DNA of 64,000 nucleotides from Mycobacterium sp. GA-0227b (GCF_001499855.1 NZ_LQIK01000023.1:310001-374000), one strand, 5' to 3'. Counted from the first letter of the stretch, positions 16,562-25,303 are shown. The notes: generated by a model not told the origin, from the letters alone. Numbers and translations: made by a program.

Positions 16562-17865
16562 GAAGTGCTCCTCACCGGTGTCGAATCGCCGGCACGGCCG
16601 GCCGGTGTCGAATCGCCGGCTCGGCCGGCCGGTGTCGAATCGCCGGCTCGGCCGGCCGGGTCGAAAACAACCGGAACGGACGTCGGCGAGCGGAACGCCT
16701 GACCGCGGATGTACGGGTCTTCGGCGTCGGGGTCCAATCGCAGATTCGGCAGGCGATCGAACAGCAGATTCAGCGCCACGCGCATCTCGAGCCGGGCCAA
16801 ATGCATGCCGAGGCAGACGTGAACGCCGTGGCCCCAGCCGATGTTGGCCTTCGCCTCCCGAAAGATGTCGAACCGGTCGGGATCGGGGAAGCGTTCCTCC
16901 TGCCGGTTCGCGGCGCCGAGCACCGGCATGACCGACGACCCTTCGGGAATCTGCACGCCGCCCAGTTCGGTGTCGCGGTTTGCCACCCGGGTGATCATGA
17001 TCAGCGGAGGCTCCCACCGGACGCCTTCTTCGATCGCCTGCGGGATCAGTGAGCGATCGTTGCGGACGGCCTCGAGCTGATCGGGGTTGGACAGCAGAGC
17101 GAACAGGAGATTACCCAGTGACCGATAGGTCGTCTCGACACCGGCGGGCAGCAGCAGGCGTAGGAACGAGAAGATCTCCTCGTCGCTGAGTTTCTCGCCG
17201 TCGATCTCCGCGGCCGCCAGCCCGCTGATCAGGTCGTCGCGCGGGTCCTCGCGGCGCGCGGCGAGGATCGGGGCGAAGTACTCTGCCAGCGCTTGCGAGG
17301 CTTCGCGGCCGCGTTCGGGATTCACGGTGAACGACAGCAGCGAGATCGACCACTTCTGGAACTGCGCGTAGTCCTTCTGGGGAAGGCCGAGCAGGCCGGC
17401 GATGATCAGCGTCGGATACGGGAAGGTGAATTCCTTGACCAGGTCCGCGCTGCCCCGGCCCGCGAAGCGGTCGATCAGCGCGTTGCCGATCGCGGTGACC
17501 AGCTGGTCTTCCCAGCGGGCCAACGCCTTCTGGGAGAACGCTTTTGCCACCAGTGCTCGGTGCCTGCCGTGTTCGGGTTCGTCCATGCCGAGCATCACAA
17601 ACTTGCCGAAAACGTCGCCGAACGCCTGAATGATGATGGAGGACGAGAACGTCTCGTTGTCCCGAAGCATCTGCTGGGCCTCTTCATAGCGGTACACCAT
17701 GACGATGGGCTTGCCCTCTTGCCCCGGGATACCGGGGATCTCGATCTTCTGGATCGGCTCTTCCCGGCGCAGCCTCGCGAGTTCGGTGTACGGGTCGCGG
17801 ACATCGCCGGACACGAAGTCGTCGAACTCCCCGAAGTCCTCGAGGTCATCGAATAGCTGTTGCAC
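16558..17865 (-). CDS. Cytochrome P450 (second) with a tandem-repeat C-terminal tail
   Basis: 435 residues from a GTG at 17865 with a strong GGAGGA ribosome site. I-helix LLPAGVETTYRS, K-helix EEGVR and haem loop WGHGVHVCLG are present. The usual Phe seven residues before the haem Cys is Trp. The conserved fold ends near SPTSVPVVFDP. After that come three copies of a nine-residue unit (PAGRAGDST), encoded by 27-bp DNA repeats, then VRSTS and stop. The tail is thus a recent in-frame minisatellite expansion at the gene junction, and it keeps the four-base overlap with the next P450. Confidence 0.93.
   Translation of the reverse strand: MQQLFDDLEDFGEFDDFVSGDVRDPYTELARLRREEPIQKIEIPGIPGQEGKPIVMVYRYEEAQQMLRDNETFSSSIIIQAFGDVFGKFVMLGMDEPEHGRHRALVAKAFSQKALARWEDQLVTAIGNALIDRFAGRGSADLVKEFTFPYPTLIIAGLLGLPQKDYAQFQKWSISLLSFTVNPERGREASQALAEYFAPILAARREDPRDDLISGLAAAEIDGEKLSDEEIFSFLRLLLPAGVETTYRSLGNLLFALLSNPDQLEAVRNDRSLIPQAIEEGVRWEPPLIMITRVANRDTELGGVQIPEGSSVMPVLGAANRQEERFPDPDRFDIFREAKANIGWGHGVHVCLGMHLARLEMRVALNLLFDRLPNLRLDPDAEDPYIRGQAFRSPTSVPVVFDPAGRAGDSTPAGRAGDSTPAGRAGDSTPVRSTS
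16575..16655. repeat. 27-bp tandem repeat, three full copies
   Basis: Copies at 16575-16601, 16602-16628 and 16629-16655, each starting CCGGTGTCGAATCGCC. Copies 2 and 3 are identical; copy 1 differs by one base (A for T in the GGCTCGG part). A degenerate partial copy follows (16656 on). The period is a multiple of three, so the repeat is translated in frame in the P450 gene at 16558-17865. It also contains many CCGG/GGCC steps that could favour slippage. Confidence 0.95.
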
Positions 17866-17906
17866 GAAATCCTCCTTCGGGCCTTGGTTCCTCGCGCGAG
17901 CGCTCG

Positions 17907-19391
17907 TCAGCAGGCGGGGTAAGCGACGGACTTGATCTCGGTGTACTGGTCGAATCCAGCGACGCCGTTCTGCCGGCCGACGCCGCTCGCCTTGTATCCG
18001 CCGAACGGGGTGTCGGCGCCGTATCCGGCTGTGCCGTTCAAACCGATGAAACCTGCGCGTAGCCGCTTCGCCACGGAAAGCGCCCGGTCCACAGTGCCCG
18101 CCATGACGTTGCCGGCCAGACCGTACGGGCTGTCGTTGGCGAGGCGCACCGCATCGTCCTCGTCGTCGTACGGGATCACCGATAGCACGGGCCCGAAAAT
18201 TTCCTCCTGAGCGATGGTCATCGAATTGTCGACATCGACGAAAAGCGTTGGCTTGACGAAGAATCCCTTCTCCATGCCCTCGGGAGCCTCGGCGCCGCCG
18301 ACCAGCAGGGTCGCCCCTTCGTCGATCCCGTTCTGGATGTAGCCCCGTATACGGCTGCGTTGTTTGTCGGAGATGACGGGGCCGCACAGGGTCGCCGGAT
18401 CCTGTGGATCGCCGGCCGCGACACCTTCGTAGATGCCTCTGAGGATCTCGACGCCCTCGTCGTATCGGCTCCGCGGGAGAAGCAAACGGGTCGGGTTGGC
18501 ACACCCCTGGCCGGCGTGCATACACGGGGCGATGCCCATCATGCAGCCGACCGCGAAATCAGCGTCCTCCAGAACGATGGTCGCGGACTTGCCGCCGAGT
18601 TCGAGGAACAGGCGCTTCATCGTCGCGGCGCCCTTTTCCATGATCCGCTGCCCGACCACCGTCGATCCGGTGAACGAGATCAGGTCGACCTTCGGCGACA
18701 GCGTGAGTTCCTCACCGACGAAATGATCCGAAGCGGTGACGACGTTGACGACACCCGCTGGGATGTCGGTGTTCTCGGCGATCAGCCGGCCCAGCCGGGT
18801 GGCGTTGTACGGCGTGTTCGGTGCCGGCTTGAGAACGACGGTGCACCCTGTTCCCAACGCCTGGCCGATCTTCTGGATGGTCACCTCGAACGGGAAGTTC
18901 CACGGCACGATCGCCCCGACGACACCGACGGGCTCGCGCCATACCTTGCGGGTGGTGTTGACTCCGGTGACCGACACGACGGTGTCGCCGAGCGAGGTTT
19001 CCCACGGGTACTCGTCGATCAGCTTGGCGGGGTATCTCAGCGCGTCCGAAAGCGGTGCGTCCAGCGCAGGACCGTGGGTGATGGCTCGTGGGCACCCGAC
19101 CTCGAGAATGAGCTCCTCGCGCAGCTCCTCCCGTTCGGCTTCCAACGCCTCCTGCAATTGCAGCAGGCACCGTTGCCGGAACGCGTGATTGCTGGCCCAG
19201 TCCGTCTCGTCGAACGCACGTCGGGCCGCGTCGATCGCGCGGTGCATATCGGCTTTCGACGCGTCGGCCACTTCGCCGAGCACTTCCTCAGTCGCGGGGT
19301 TGATGTTGGTGAACGTGCCCGCGCGTCCATCGACGAGCTTGCCGTCGATCATCATCTTCGTTTCGAAACGGACTGCTGGTGTGTCAGCCAC
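17907..19391 (-). CDS. NAD(P)-dependent aldehyde dehydrogenase
   Basis: 494 residues, normal for the ALDH superfamily. Motifs: VPWNFPFEV, the nucleotide-loop FTGSTVVGQRIM, the general-base Glu in LELGGKSA (near 260), and the catalytic Cys in GQGCANPTR (near 295). It ends with EIFGPVLSV and PFGGYKASGVGR. It oxidises an aldehyde to the acid, probably one formed by the P450s and SDRs of the same operon. Its start overlaps the end of the upstream SDR gene by eight bases, and the next P450 follows after 41 bp. Confidence 0.95.
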   Translation of the reverse strand: MADTPAVRFETKMMIDGKLVDGRAGTFTNINPATEEVLGEVADASKADMHRAIDAARRAFDETDWASNHAFRQRCLLQLQEALEAEREELREELILEVGCPRAITHGPALDAPLSDALRYPAKLIDEYPWETSLGDTVVSVTGVNTTRKVWREPVGVVGAIVPWNFPFEVTIQKIGQALGTGCTVVLKPAPNTPYNATRLGRLIAENTDIPAGVVNVVTASDHFVGEELTLSPKVDLISFTGSTVVGQRIMEKGAATMKRLFLELGGKSATIVLEDADFAVGCMMGIAPCMHAGQGCANPTRLLLPRSRYDEGVEILRGIYEGVAAGDPQDPATLCGPVISDKQRSRIRGYIQNGIDEGATLLVGGAEAPEGMEKGFFVKPTLFVDVDNSMTIAQEEIFGPVLSVIPYDDEDDAVRLANDSPYGLAGNVMAGTVDRALSVAKRLRAGFIGLNGTAGYGADTPFGGYKASGVGRQNGVAGFDQYTEIKSVAYPAC

Positions 19392-20274
19392 CGGTGCTGC
19401 CTCCTGGCCGTAGTGCGCCGAACCGCGGGATGCCCATCATCAGCCGGGTCATCTGATGTAACCCGGCCGAAGGGAGTATTCGGTTGGCGATCAGTAGCAT
19501 TCGTGCGTCAGGCCCGACTGCCGTCTTGACGAACGGTTTCCTGCTGTCGAGCGCCTTGGCCAGGCCCGCGGCGAACTTGTCCGGAGACCGGGCGGCCATC
19601 CGCATCGCGGCGCGGCCCCGCTTGTCCATGGTCTGATGGTGACGGGCGTACGGGCCGTCGAGGTCACGACAGTCGGTGGTGCCCGCATCGGTGATGATCT
19701 CGGTGTCGTAGGTGCCCGTGACGATGATCGTCACACCGATGCCGAACGGTGCCACCTCTCCCGCCATCGACTCGCCCCACCTCTCGAGGGCGCCCTTGAC
19801 CGCGGAATACGGTGCAGTCGCGGGCATTCCGCGCACGCCGCCCTGACTGGACACCAGCACGATTCGTCCGGCCCCGGCCGCCCGCATCGACGGCAGCAGC
19901 TCCTTGGTCAACAGCACGGGCCCGAAGATGTTGGTCGCGAACATCCGCTGCCACAGGTCGGCCGGCGTCTCCTCGACCATGCCCGCCGCGGAAATCCCCG
20001 CGTTGTGCACCAAAGCGTACGGCGCTCCGACGGCTTCCTGGATGTCCGCCGCGGCCGCGGTGATCGATGCCGGCACGGTGAGGTCCACCGGAACACAGAC
20101 CAGCCGGGGATCGTCCTCACCTGCGCCGGTCGCCTCGCGAAGCGCCTTGATGCCGGTGTCGGCCGATCGCATTGCGGCGACGACACGCCACCCCTGCCGG
20201 TAGAGGTGCGTCGCCGACGCAAAGCCAAGACCCCTCGACGCGCCGGTGATGACGACGCTGCGCGGTTCAGCCAT
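19384..20274 (-). CDS. SDR-family oxidoreductase
   Basis: 296 residues from the ATG at 20274, giving MAEPRSVVITGASRGLGFAS. It is a classical SDR: TGASRGLG cofactor loop, NAGIS, Ser in VSSQGG and the YSAVK catalytic pair. The C-terminal third (ARHHQTMDKRGRAAMRMAARSPDKFA...) resembles SDRs acting on bulky hydrophobic alcohols such as retinol or steroid types, but that is only suggestive. It overlaps the AveC-like gene upstream and the ALDH gene downstream, both by eight bases, so the operon is tightly packed. Confidence 0.9.
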   Translation of the reverse strand: MAEPRSVVITGASRGLGFASATHLYRQGWRVVAAMRSADTGIKALREATGAGEDDPRLVCVPVDLTVPASITAAAADIQEAVGAPYALVHNAGISAAGMVEETPADLWQRMFATNIFGPVLLTKELLPSMRAAGAGRIVLVSSQGGVRGMPATAPYSAVKGALERWGESMAGEVAPFGIGVTIIVTGTYDTEIITDAGTTDCRDLDGPYARHHQTMDKRGRAAMRMAARSPDKFAAGLAKALDSRKPFVKTAVGPDARMLLIANRILPSAGLHQMTRLMMGIPRFGALRPGGSTGG

Positions 20275-21400
20275 CGGGGGCATCCGGTGCGCAGCGGTCA
20301 CTCTTGGACCCCAACTCGACATCGGGCCTGCCGTCGGGTTGCATACTCATCCACGTCGACCAGATGCCCACCGAGTATGGGCCCGGATGTCCGTTCTCCT
20401 CGTAGAAGCCCTGTGGGTCATACACTTTGGCTTCCGGGTACGGCCACGGGCAGGCCACTGAGGTCGCGGTCCTGGTCCATTTGATGATCGCAAAGCCGGT
20501 GCCGTAGGCGAAGTACGCAAGGTTGATGATCACGAACATCACCACGAACATGCCCAGCGCCGGCCGACCGACGAAAATCCGCGCGCGCTGCGCCAACTTC
20601 TCGGCGACGGTGCGGCCCGTGTCGTCGCGGTAGAGCAGCACGCCGGCCGGGATCATCACGAACGTGACCATCACCGATTCCCAGATGAGCGGGAACTGGT
20701 ATGTCTCGCCGACGAATATCGAACCGAACGGAATCACCTGGGAGTAGATGTAGAAGCCGGTCCGCACCAAGGTGACCTCGAGCATCATGTCGATCAGGAA
20801 CCCGATCGGCAGGATCAGCAACGCCATGCTGATCAGCGGATGACGCCAGACGAACGCCGTCGGCGGTCGCTTGGCCTGCAGCCTGCGAAGGATCCAGTTG
20901 GCCGGGAAGTACGGCCCGAGATAGAACATGATGTAGCCGATCACCAGGAACGGTTCCACCGTCGGCGAGATCGACACCAGCGGCCAGTCTTCGGGCCAGT
21001 GCCACAACTCAGGGTTGTACACCGCGAACGGCGACCAGTTCATGATCGGGTCCTGCCAGACGATCAACGTCGTGACGATGCCCATCAGCAGCACGGGGTG
21101 GGCGCCGTAACGGCGCCAAGCCACCACGTACACGACGATGATGATCGACATCGAGATGATCGTGAAGATCTGGAACAGGTCGAGCCAGTTGTCATAGCCG
21201 AAAAGGGGCTCGACCGGGCGCGGCGCCCCTTCGACGGCGGGGTTGCGAATCCGGGGTGACACCGCGCCTTGGCGCGCGTTGACCGCGATCAGGACAAGCA
21301 GTACGAGGGCGACGGCGATCCACACGGCCGCCTGCCACGAGCCGCGTTTCTCTTCAGCGGCAGGTCTTTCCGGCGCCGGCGTTGCTTCCTGCGTTGCCAT
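20267..21400 (-). CDS. AveC-like (spirocyclase AveC family) membrane protein, copy 2
   Basis: 377 residues. After a charged N-terminal tail there are about seven to eight membrane segments with conserved aromatic loops (PIMNWSPFAVYNPELWHWPEDWP; FYIYSQVIPFGSIFVGETYQFPL). This is the longer mycobacterial AveC-like form; copy 1 at 12739 has 261 residues. AveC acts in polyketide spiroketal formation, but these homologues sit with catabolic genes, and their reaction has not been shown to my knowledge. It lies 6 bp after the LivK-like gene and overlaps the SDR, so it is central to the operon. It might bind or transform the hydrophobic substrate at the membrane. Confidence 0.78.
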   Translation of the reverse strand: MATQEATPAPERPAAEEKRGSWQAAVWIAVALVLLVLIAVNARQGAVSPRIRNPAVEGAPRPVEPLFGYDNWLDLFQIFTIISMSIIIVVYVVAWRRYGAHPVLLMGIVTTLIVWQDPIMNWSPFAVYNPELWHWPEDWPLVSISPTVEPFLVIGYIMFYLGPYFPANWILRRLQAKRPPTAFVWRHPLISMALLILPIGFLIDMMLEVTLVRTGFYIYSQVIPFGSIFVGETYQFPLIWESVMVTFVMIPAGVLLYRDDTGRTVAEKLAQRARIFVGRPALGMFVVMFVIINLAYFAYGTGFAIIKWTRTATSVACPWPYPEAKVYDPQGFYEENGHPGPYSVGIWSTWMSMQPDGRPDVELGSKSDRCAPDAPDG

Positions 21401-21406
21401 CGACGA

Positions 21407-22519
21407 TCACTCCTCACCGAATCGATCGACGAGATGGGAGTTGACGCCGTCGGCGTCGAGTCGACGGGCGACGAGGTAGCCGGCGCCCATCCATGCGCGT
21501 CGTGTCCAGTTGCCGAATGACACCCGGGTGCCGGGCGCCCCCGCCGCGGCGGGCATCATCTTCACCCGCTCCAGCGCTTCTTTCACCCCTCGGGGACTCA
21601 ACGGATGAGCGTCGGCGCAGGCGCGAAGCAACGCCGTCGCGACATCGCAGTTCACCACCGGCACGCAATATTCGGGGCGGCGACCGAACTTCAGTTGGTA
21701 CTTGTCGAGGAAGCGCTGGCCGACCGGGTTTCCCTCGTCGTACTGGTCGACACCGGTCCAGCCCATGAACGCGTTCCACATGATCGGGTTGATCCACGCG
21801 TTCTGGAACGCGGTGCTTGTGAACCGCGGAGGATCCCAACCGAGTTCCTCGAGTGCGGGATTGACGAAGACGATGCCGAAGCCGAATCCGGCGTGCACGA
21901 TGGCCTGAGCTTTGGCCTCGTGAAGCGTCCGCACCGCCTCGGACACATCCTGCGCGGTCTGCGCGATCGCGGCTTCGGCGACGATGCGAATGCCCTTACC
22001 GCGACACGCTTTTCGGAAGTTCTTCACATACGTCTCGCCGACCAGCGACTGTTCCATGAGGACACCGACCTCGACGTGCCCGCCCTTGGCGAGCAGGTCC
22101 GCCCAGAAGATCGGTTCGTCGGTCAGCGACCCCTGCGGGAACGAGAAGGTCCACTCGCCGAGCCACGCGTCGCTGCCCGTCACGCTGAGCGCCGGCACCT
22201 TGAACCGCTCCTCGATCGCCTCCCGCGTCGGAACACAGTTGTCCGTGATGTGTGGGCCGAAGACCGCGAGACATCCCTCGTCGACGAGCTCGCCGAATGC
22301 GTCGATGACCGCCTTGACCGACCCCTTCGGCAGTCCTTCGACTTCCCTGTAGATGATCTGGATCGGCCGGTCGATCACGCCCTCTTCGACGGCTTCTCCG
22401 AAGATCAGCTCGAAGGGGTTCGACAGATCCTCCTTCATCTCCTGCGGATACAGGTCCGGGAGTTTGAAGTCCATCAGGTAGCCGAACTTGATCGGCTCTG
22501 CGCTGCTCTCGTACGACAT
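21407..22519 (-). CDS. LivK-like substrate-binding protein without a signal peptide
   Basis: 370 residues of the periplasmic-binding-fold type I family (branched-chain amino acid/amide binding proteins such as LivK, UrtA, AmiC): IKFGYLMDFKLPD, AVFGPHITDNCVP, WTFSFPQGSLTDEP. The N-terminus (MSYESSAEPIKFG) has no signal peptide, no lipobox and no twin Arg, and a ribosome site fits this start, so the protein should stay in the cytosol. No LivHMGF permease or ATPase genes are near. In Pseudomonas AmiC, a cytosolic protein of this fold senses amides and controls transcription; a similar sensor role is possible. It is the first gene of the seven-gene operon, with the shared 15-bp element 41 bp upstream. 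Confidence 0.8.
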   Translation of the reverse strand: MSYESSAEPIKFGYLMDFKLPDLYPQEMKEDLSNPFELIFGEAVEEGVIDRPIQIIYREVEGLPKGSVKAVIDAFGELVDEGCLAVFGPHITDNCVPTREAIEERFKVPALSVTGSDAWLGEWTFSFPQGSLTDEPIFWADLLAKGGHVEVGVLMEQSLVGETYVKNFRKACRGKGIRIVAEAAIAQTAQDVSEAVRTLHEAKAQAIVHAGFGFGIVFVNPALEELGWDPPRFTSTAFQNAWINPIMWNAFMGWTGVDQYDEGNPVGQRFLDKYQLKFGRRPEYCVPVVNCDVATALLRACADAHPLSPRGVKEALERVKMMPAAAGAPGTRVSFGNWTRRAWMGAGYLVARRLDADGVNSHLVDRFGEE

Positions 22520-22560
22520 GCAACCTCCGTTGGCGTGCAGCTCCGCGGTGCCGAGATGAA

Positions 22561-22575
22561 ACCTAAAATTTGTTC
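22561..22575. promoter_or_regulatory. Shared 15-bp element, site A
   Basis: ACCTAAAATTTGTTC on the plus strand, GAACAAATTTTAGGT in the sense of the downstream operon. It lies 41 bp before the LivK-like start codon. Sister sites are at 23465, 25289 and 30111. Confidence 0.7.
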
Positions 22576-22606
22576 AGACACTATCGAGGCAGCGCCTCAG
22601 CGTCAA

Positions 22607-23425
22607 TCACCGAGCTTCGGACTGTTCGCCGAGGTAGACGTCGATCATCTCGACAAGTCCGCGCGCCACAGTTGAATCGTCGGTCAGCGGCCCCGCTATC
22701 GCGGCCCGCGCGGCATCATGCGGGCTCAGTCCGGCCGCGATCAGCCGGCCCGCAGCGATCAGCACGCGCGTGGAGGCCACTTCCCGCAATCCCCCGGTTT
22801 CCAACCGTCGGATCGCCTGACCGAGTCGTACCAGTTCCGCCGCGCGTTCGTGGTCGATACCGGCCTCGGTGGCGAGGATCTTCTCCTCGACGTCAGGCGC
22901 GGGAAAGCCGAACTCGATGGCGACCATCCGCTGGCGCGTCGAGTCCTTGAGGTCTTTGAGCACGCTCTGATATCCGGGGTTGTATGAAACCACCAGGCAG
23001 AAGCCCGGAGCGGCGGCCAAGGTGACACCCAACCGCTCGATCGGGAGCTGGCGGCGGTGATCGGCCAGCGGATGCAGCACGACCGTGGTGTCCTGCCGAG
23101 CTTCCACCACTTCGTCGAGGTAACAGATCGCACCTTCGCGAACCGCATGCGTCAGCGGGCCGTCCACCCATTCGGTCTCACCGCCACGCAACAGGAAGCG
23201 GCCTACGAGGTCCGCGGTGGTCAGGTCGTCATGGCACGCGACGGTGACGAGGGGCCGATCCAGATCGTGGGCCATCGCCTCGACGAACCGGGTCTTACCG
23301 CAACCTGTGGGGCCCTTCAATACGACGGACAGCCCCTGGTGGTACGCGGCCTTGAAGACCTGTTCCTCGTTCGCGACGGGCACGTAGTACGGCCTGGCGG
23401 GACTCGGCGGGGGATTCACCGGCAT
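22607..23425 (-). CDS. MoxR-class AAA+ ATPase (CbbQ/NirQ/NorQ type)
   Basis: 272 residues from the ATG at 23425 (GAGGA ribosome site; the ORF start 30 bases upstream lacks one). Walker A GPTGCGKT, Walker B ICYLDEVVEA, sensor 1 SYNPGYQ, and the arginine-rich second half of the CbbQ/NorQ group are present. These ATPases work with a VWA protein (CbbO/NorD) to remodel or load metal into enzymes such as Rubisco, NO reductase and methanol dehydrogenase. The VWA partner is encoded just upstream (23497-25176) on the same strand. The client here is unknown; the P450s or another oxygenase are candidates. Confidence 0.88.
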   Translation of the reverse strand: MPVNPPPSPARPYYVPVANEEQVFKAAYHQGLSVVLKGPTGCGKTRFVEAMAHDLDRPLVTVACHDDLTTADLVGRFLLRGGETEWVDGPLTHAVREGAICYLDEVVEARQDTTVVLHPLADHRRQLPIERLGVTLAAAPGFCLVVSYNPGYQSVLKDLKDSTRQRMVAIEFGFPAPDVEEKILATEAGIDHERAAELVRLGQAIRRLETGGLREVASTRVLIAAGRLIAAGLSPHDAARAAIAGPLTDDSTVARGLVEMIDVYLGEQSEAR

Positions 23426-23464
23426 CGTTTCCTCCTCGCGACGCTTCGCAGGCAATGTAGCGCG

Positions 23465-23479
23465 GAACAGAAGTTTGGT
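23465..23479. promoter_or_regulatory. Shared 15-bp element, site B (inverted)
   Basis: GAACAGAAGTTTGGT on the plus strand, so the motif is flipped relative to the downstream norQ-like gene, compared with sites A, C and D. It ends 39 bp before the ATG at 23425, matching the spacing of sites A and D. The core AAC-N4-GTT-like symmetry would allow either orientation. Confidence 0.6.
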
Positions 23480-23496
23480 TCAAGGCGGGCGAGCGG

Positions 23497-25176
23497 TCAT
23501 GCGGCCCGCCGGCGGATATCGGCGGTGCGCAACGCCGCGCGGAACAATGGTCCGATCACCTCCGCGAGTTGTCTCGGTTTGGGAATCGACGCATGTGCGG
23601 CGCTGCCGAAGACCTTGCGAAGCTCGCCTGTGTCGGTGGCCGCGCCGATGGTCAGGCACAGACAACCGATGCCCTGCCGCCGCGCTTCGGCAAGCGCGCG
23701 ACGTGCGTCGGCGGCGCCGTACACCCGTTCGTATCCGTGGTCGTAGGCCAGTCCATCGGACAGCACGACGAGCAGGCGGCGTTTGGTGCCCGCCTTGTCG
23801 GCGATCACCGAGGTGCCGTGGCGGATCGCCGCGCCCAGCCTGGAATACGCGCCCGGCTCTAAGCCCTGCAGTCGCTGCATCACCCGTGCGTTCATCGGGT
23901 CGTCAAATCCCTTGACCGGCATCAGATTCACCGAAGCACGGCCCTGCGACCGGAATGCGTAGAGCGCGACGCGGTCGCCGAGTTCGTGCAGCGCGATGGT
24001 CAGCGCGGCCGCGGCTGCCCGCTGTTGCTCGTGAATGTTCTCGCCGAACGTACCGGCTTCGCCTGCAGAACCAGACACGTCGAGCAGGACGAGTACGGCG
24101 AGATCACGACGGCGACGCAGGCTGTCGACGTAGACGGCCTCGTCAGGGGCTGAGCCGGCCAGCAATTCGACCCTGGCCTCGACCGCCGCGTCGACGTCGA
24201 TGTCGTCGCCCTGCGCCTGGCGGTGGCATCTGTCGAGCCCGATTCCCAACCGGGTCAACGGCCGCCGCAGTGCGTGCACGTCGGGGCGCGGTAGAGCTCT
24301 GAGGCCGTCGGCGAGTGGTTCGATCTCGTGCACGGTGCACCAGTCACGCCGATATCGCTTACGGCGTACGTCCCATTCGGGATAGCTGTGCCCGCCAGTC
24401 CCGTTGTCTCCGGCGTCCACGGAATCCGACAACGCGGCCGCCACCGAGCTCACCGCGCCCGAGCCACGTATGCCCTTCGCCGACCGGTGGGTCGGCGTGT
24501 CCGCACCCGGTGGGCCGCCGCCACTGAGCTGGCGGACACGGCTCATCATGCGCTGCAACAACTTCCCCGCTACTCCGCCTCCGCCGACCGGACTGGAGAA
24601 CGGATCCATCACGTCCTGACCGTCTTCGGCGGCCTCGTCGAGTTCGGCCAGCTCCTTGCGCGCCTCTTTGCGGGGCACGTGCGCGGTGTGCGCCTCGGCA
24701 TGAGACGCCGGCGTGGCCAACAGCCTGCGTGCCTTGATGGCACCAAAACTTATGGGCGGATCGGCGATTCCGGTGTCCTCTGCCGCAAGGGCCAGCGACG
24801 CCTCCGGAGAGTCGGAGCGTGTCGCGGTCTCGAAGTCGATCAGCCGGCGCACGGACCGCGGCAGCAGCTCGTCGTTGGCCGACAGGGCGCGCTGGCCCTC
24901 GAACGCGAGATACCGCCGGGCCAGGGCTGTGCGTCGAACAAGCTTGCGCACCAGAGGCGGATCGAGGCTGCCGCCCGCCAGAAGGCAGGCCTGAACTGCC
25001 ACCGATTCGAGTTGTTCGGAAGGGCTCGCCGCACCGTCGAGGAAGATCGTGACGCCGTCGGTCCAAGCGCGTTCGCCGCGTTCGCCATCGGCGACCGCGA
25101 CGGTGCGGCCGGCCAGTGCGGACGCCAGCAGCGCGAGCCGATGCGGGCCGCCGCCGTCGGCCGTTGCCTGCTCCAC
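23497..25176 (-). CDS. VWA-domain protein, NorD/CoxE-like partner of the AAA+ ATPase
   Basis: 559 residues from the GTG at 25176, which has a GAAAGG ribosome site 6 bases away; the frame is open up to 25287, so a start 20-37 codons longer cannot be excluded. The N-terminal half is helical and variable. The C-terminal third is a von Willebrand A domain with the MIDAS motif LLDVSGSAG and a later VVLSDG strand, as in NorD/CbbO. Such proteins bind the client enzyme through the MIDAS metal while the AAA+ partner drives remodelling. The gene pairs with the norQ-like gene 71 bp downstream, which has its own element in between. Confidence 0.82.
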   Translation of the reverse strand: MEQATADGGGPHRLALLASALAGRTVAVADGERGERAWTDGVTIFLDGAASPSEQLESVAVQACLLAGGSLDPPLVRKLVRRTALARRYLAFEGQRALSANDELLPRSVRRLIDFETATRSDSPEASLALAAEDTGIADPPISFGAIKARRLLATPASHAEAHTAHVPRKEARKELAELDEAAEDGQDVMDPFSSPVGGGGVAGKLLQRMMSRVRQLSGGGPPGADTPTHRSAKGIRGSGAVSSVAAALSDSVDAGDNGTGGHSYPEWDVRRKRYRRDWCTVHEIEPLADGLRALPRPDVHALRRPLTRLGIGLDRCHRQAQGDDIDVDAAVEARVELLAGSAPDEAVYVDSLRRRRDLAVLVLLDVSGSAGEAGTFGENIHEQQRAAAAALTIALHELGDRVALYAFRSQGRASVNLMPVKGFDDPMNARVMQRLQGLEPGAYSRLGAAIRHGTSVIADKAGTKRRLLVVLSDGLAYDHGYERVYGAADARRALAEARRQGIGCLCLTIGAATDTGELRKVFGSAAHASIPKPRQLAEVIGPLFRAALRTADIRRRAA

Positions 25177-25288
25177 ACCATACCTTTCGTTGACCAAATA
25201 TCTGTTCCACCGTAGAGTTCGGTATCGCCGCCAGTCAATGACCGGTCTACGACGAGGTCTTCGCAGCCACGCGCCGGCCCCTAGCATG

Positions 25289-25303
25289 ACCTAACTTTTG
25301 TTC
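25289..25303. promoter_or_regulatory. Shared 15-bp element, site C
   Basis: ACCTAACTTTTGTTC on plus, GAACAAAAGTTAGGT in the sense of the norD-like gene. This copy equals the consensus. It lies in the gap shared by the norD-like gene (minus) and the double-TetR gene (plus), 113 bp from the chosen norD-like start and 170 bp from the TetR start. Confidence 0.7.

Noticed and set aside
16656..16690. CRISPR-like array at the 27-bp repeats
   Set aside because: The copies are directly adjacent without spacers and are translated in frame; no cas genes are near.
12739..22519. Avermectin-type polyketide cluster because of the AveC-like proteins
   Set aside because: No polyketide synthase or glycosyltransferase genes are present; the context is catabolic.
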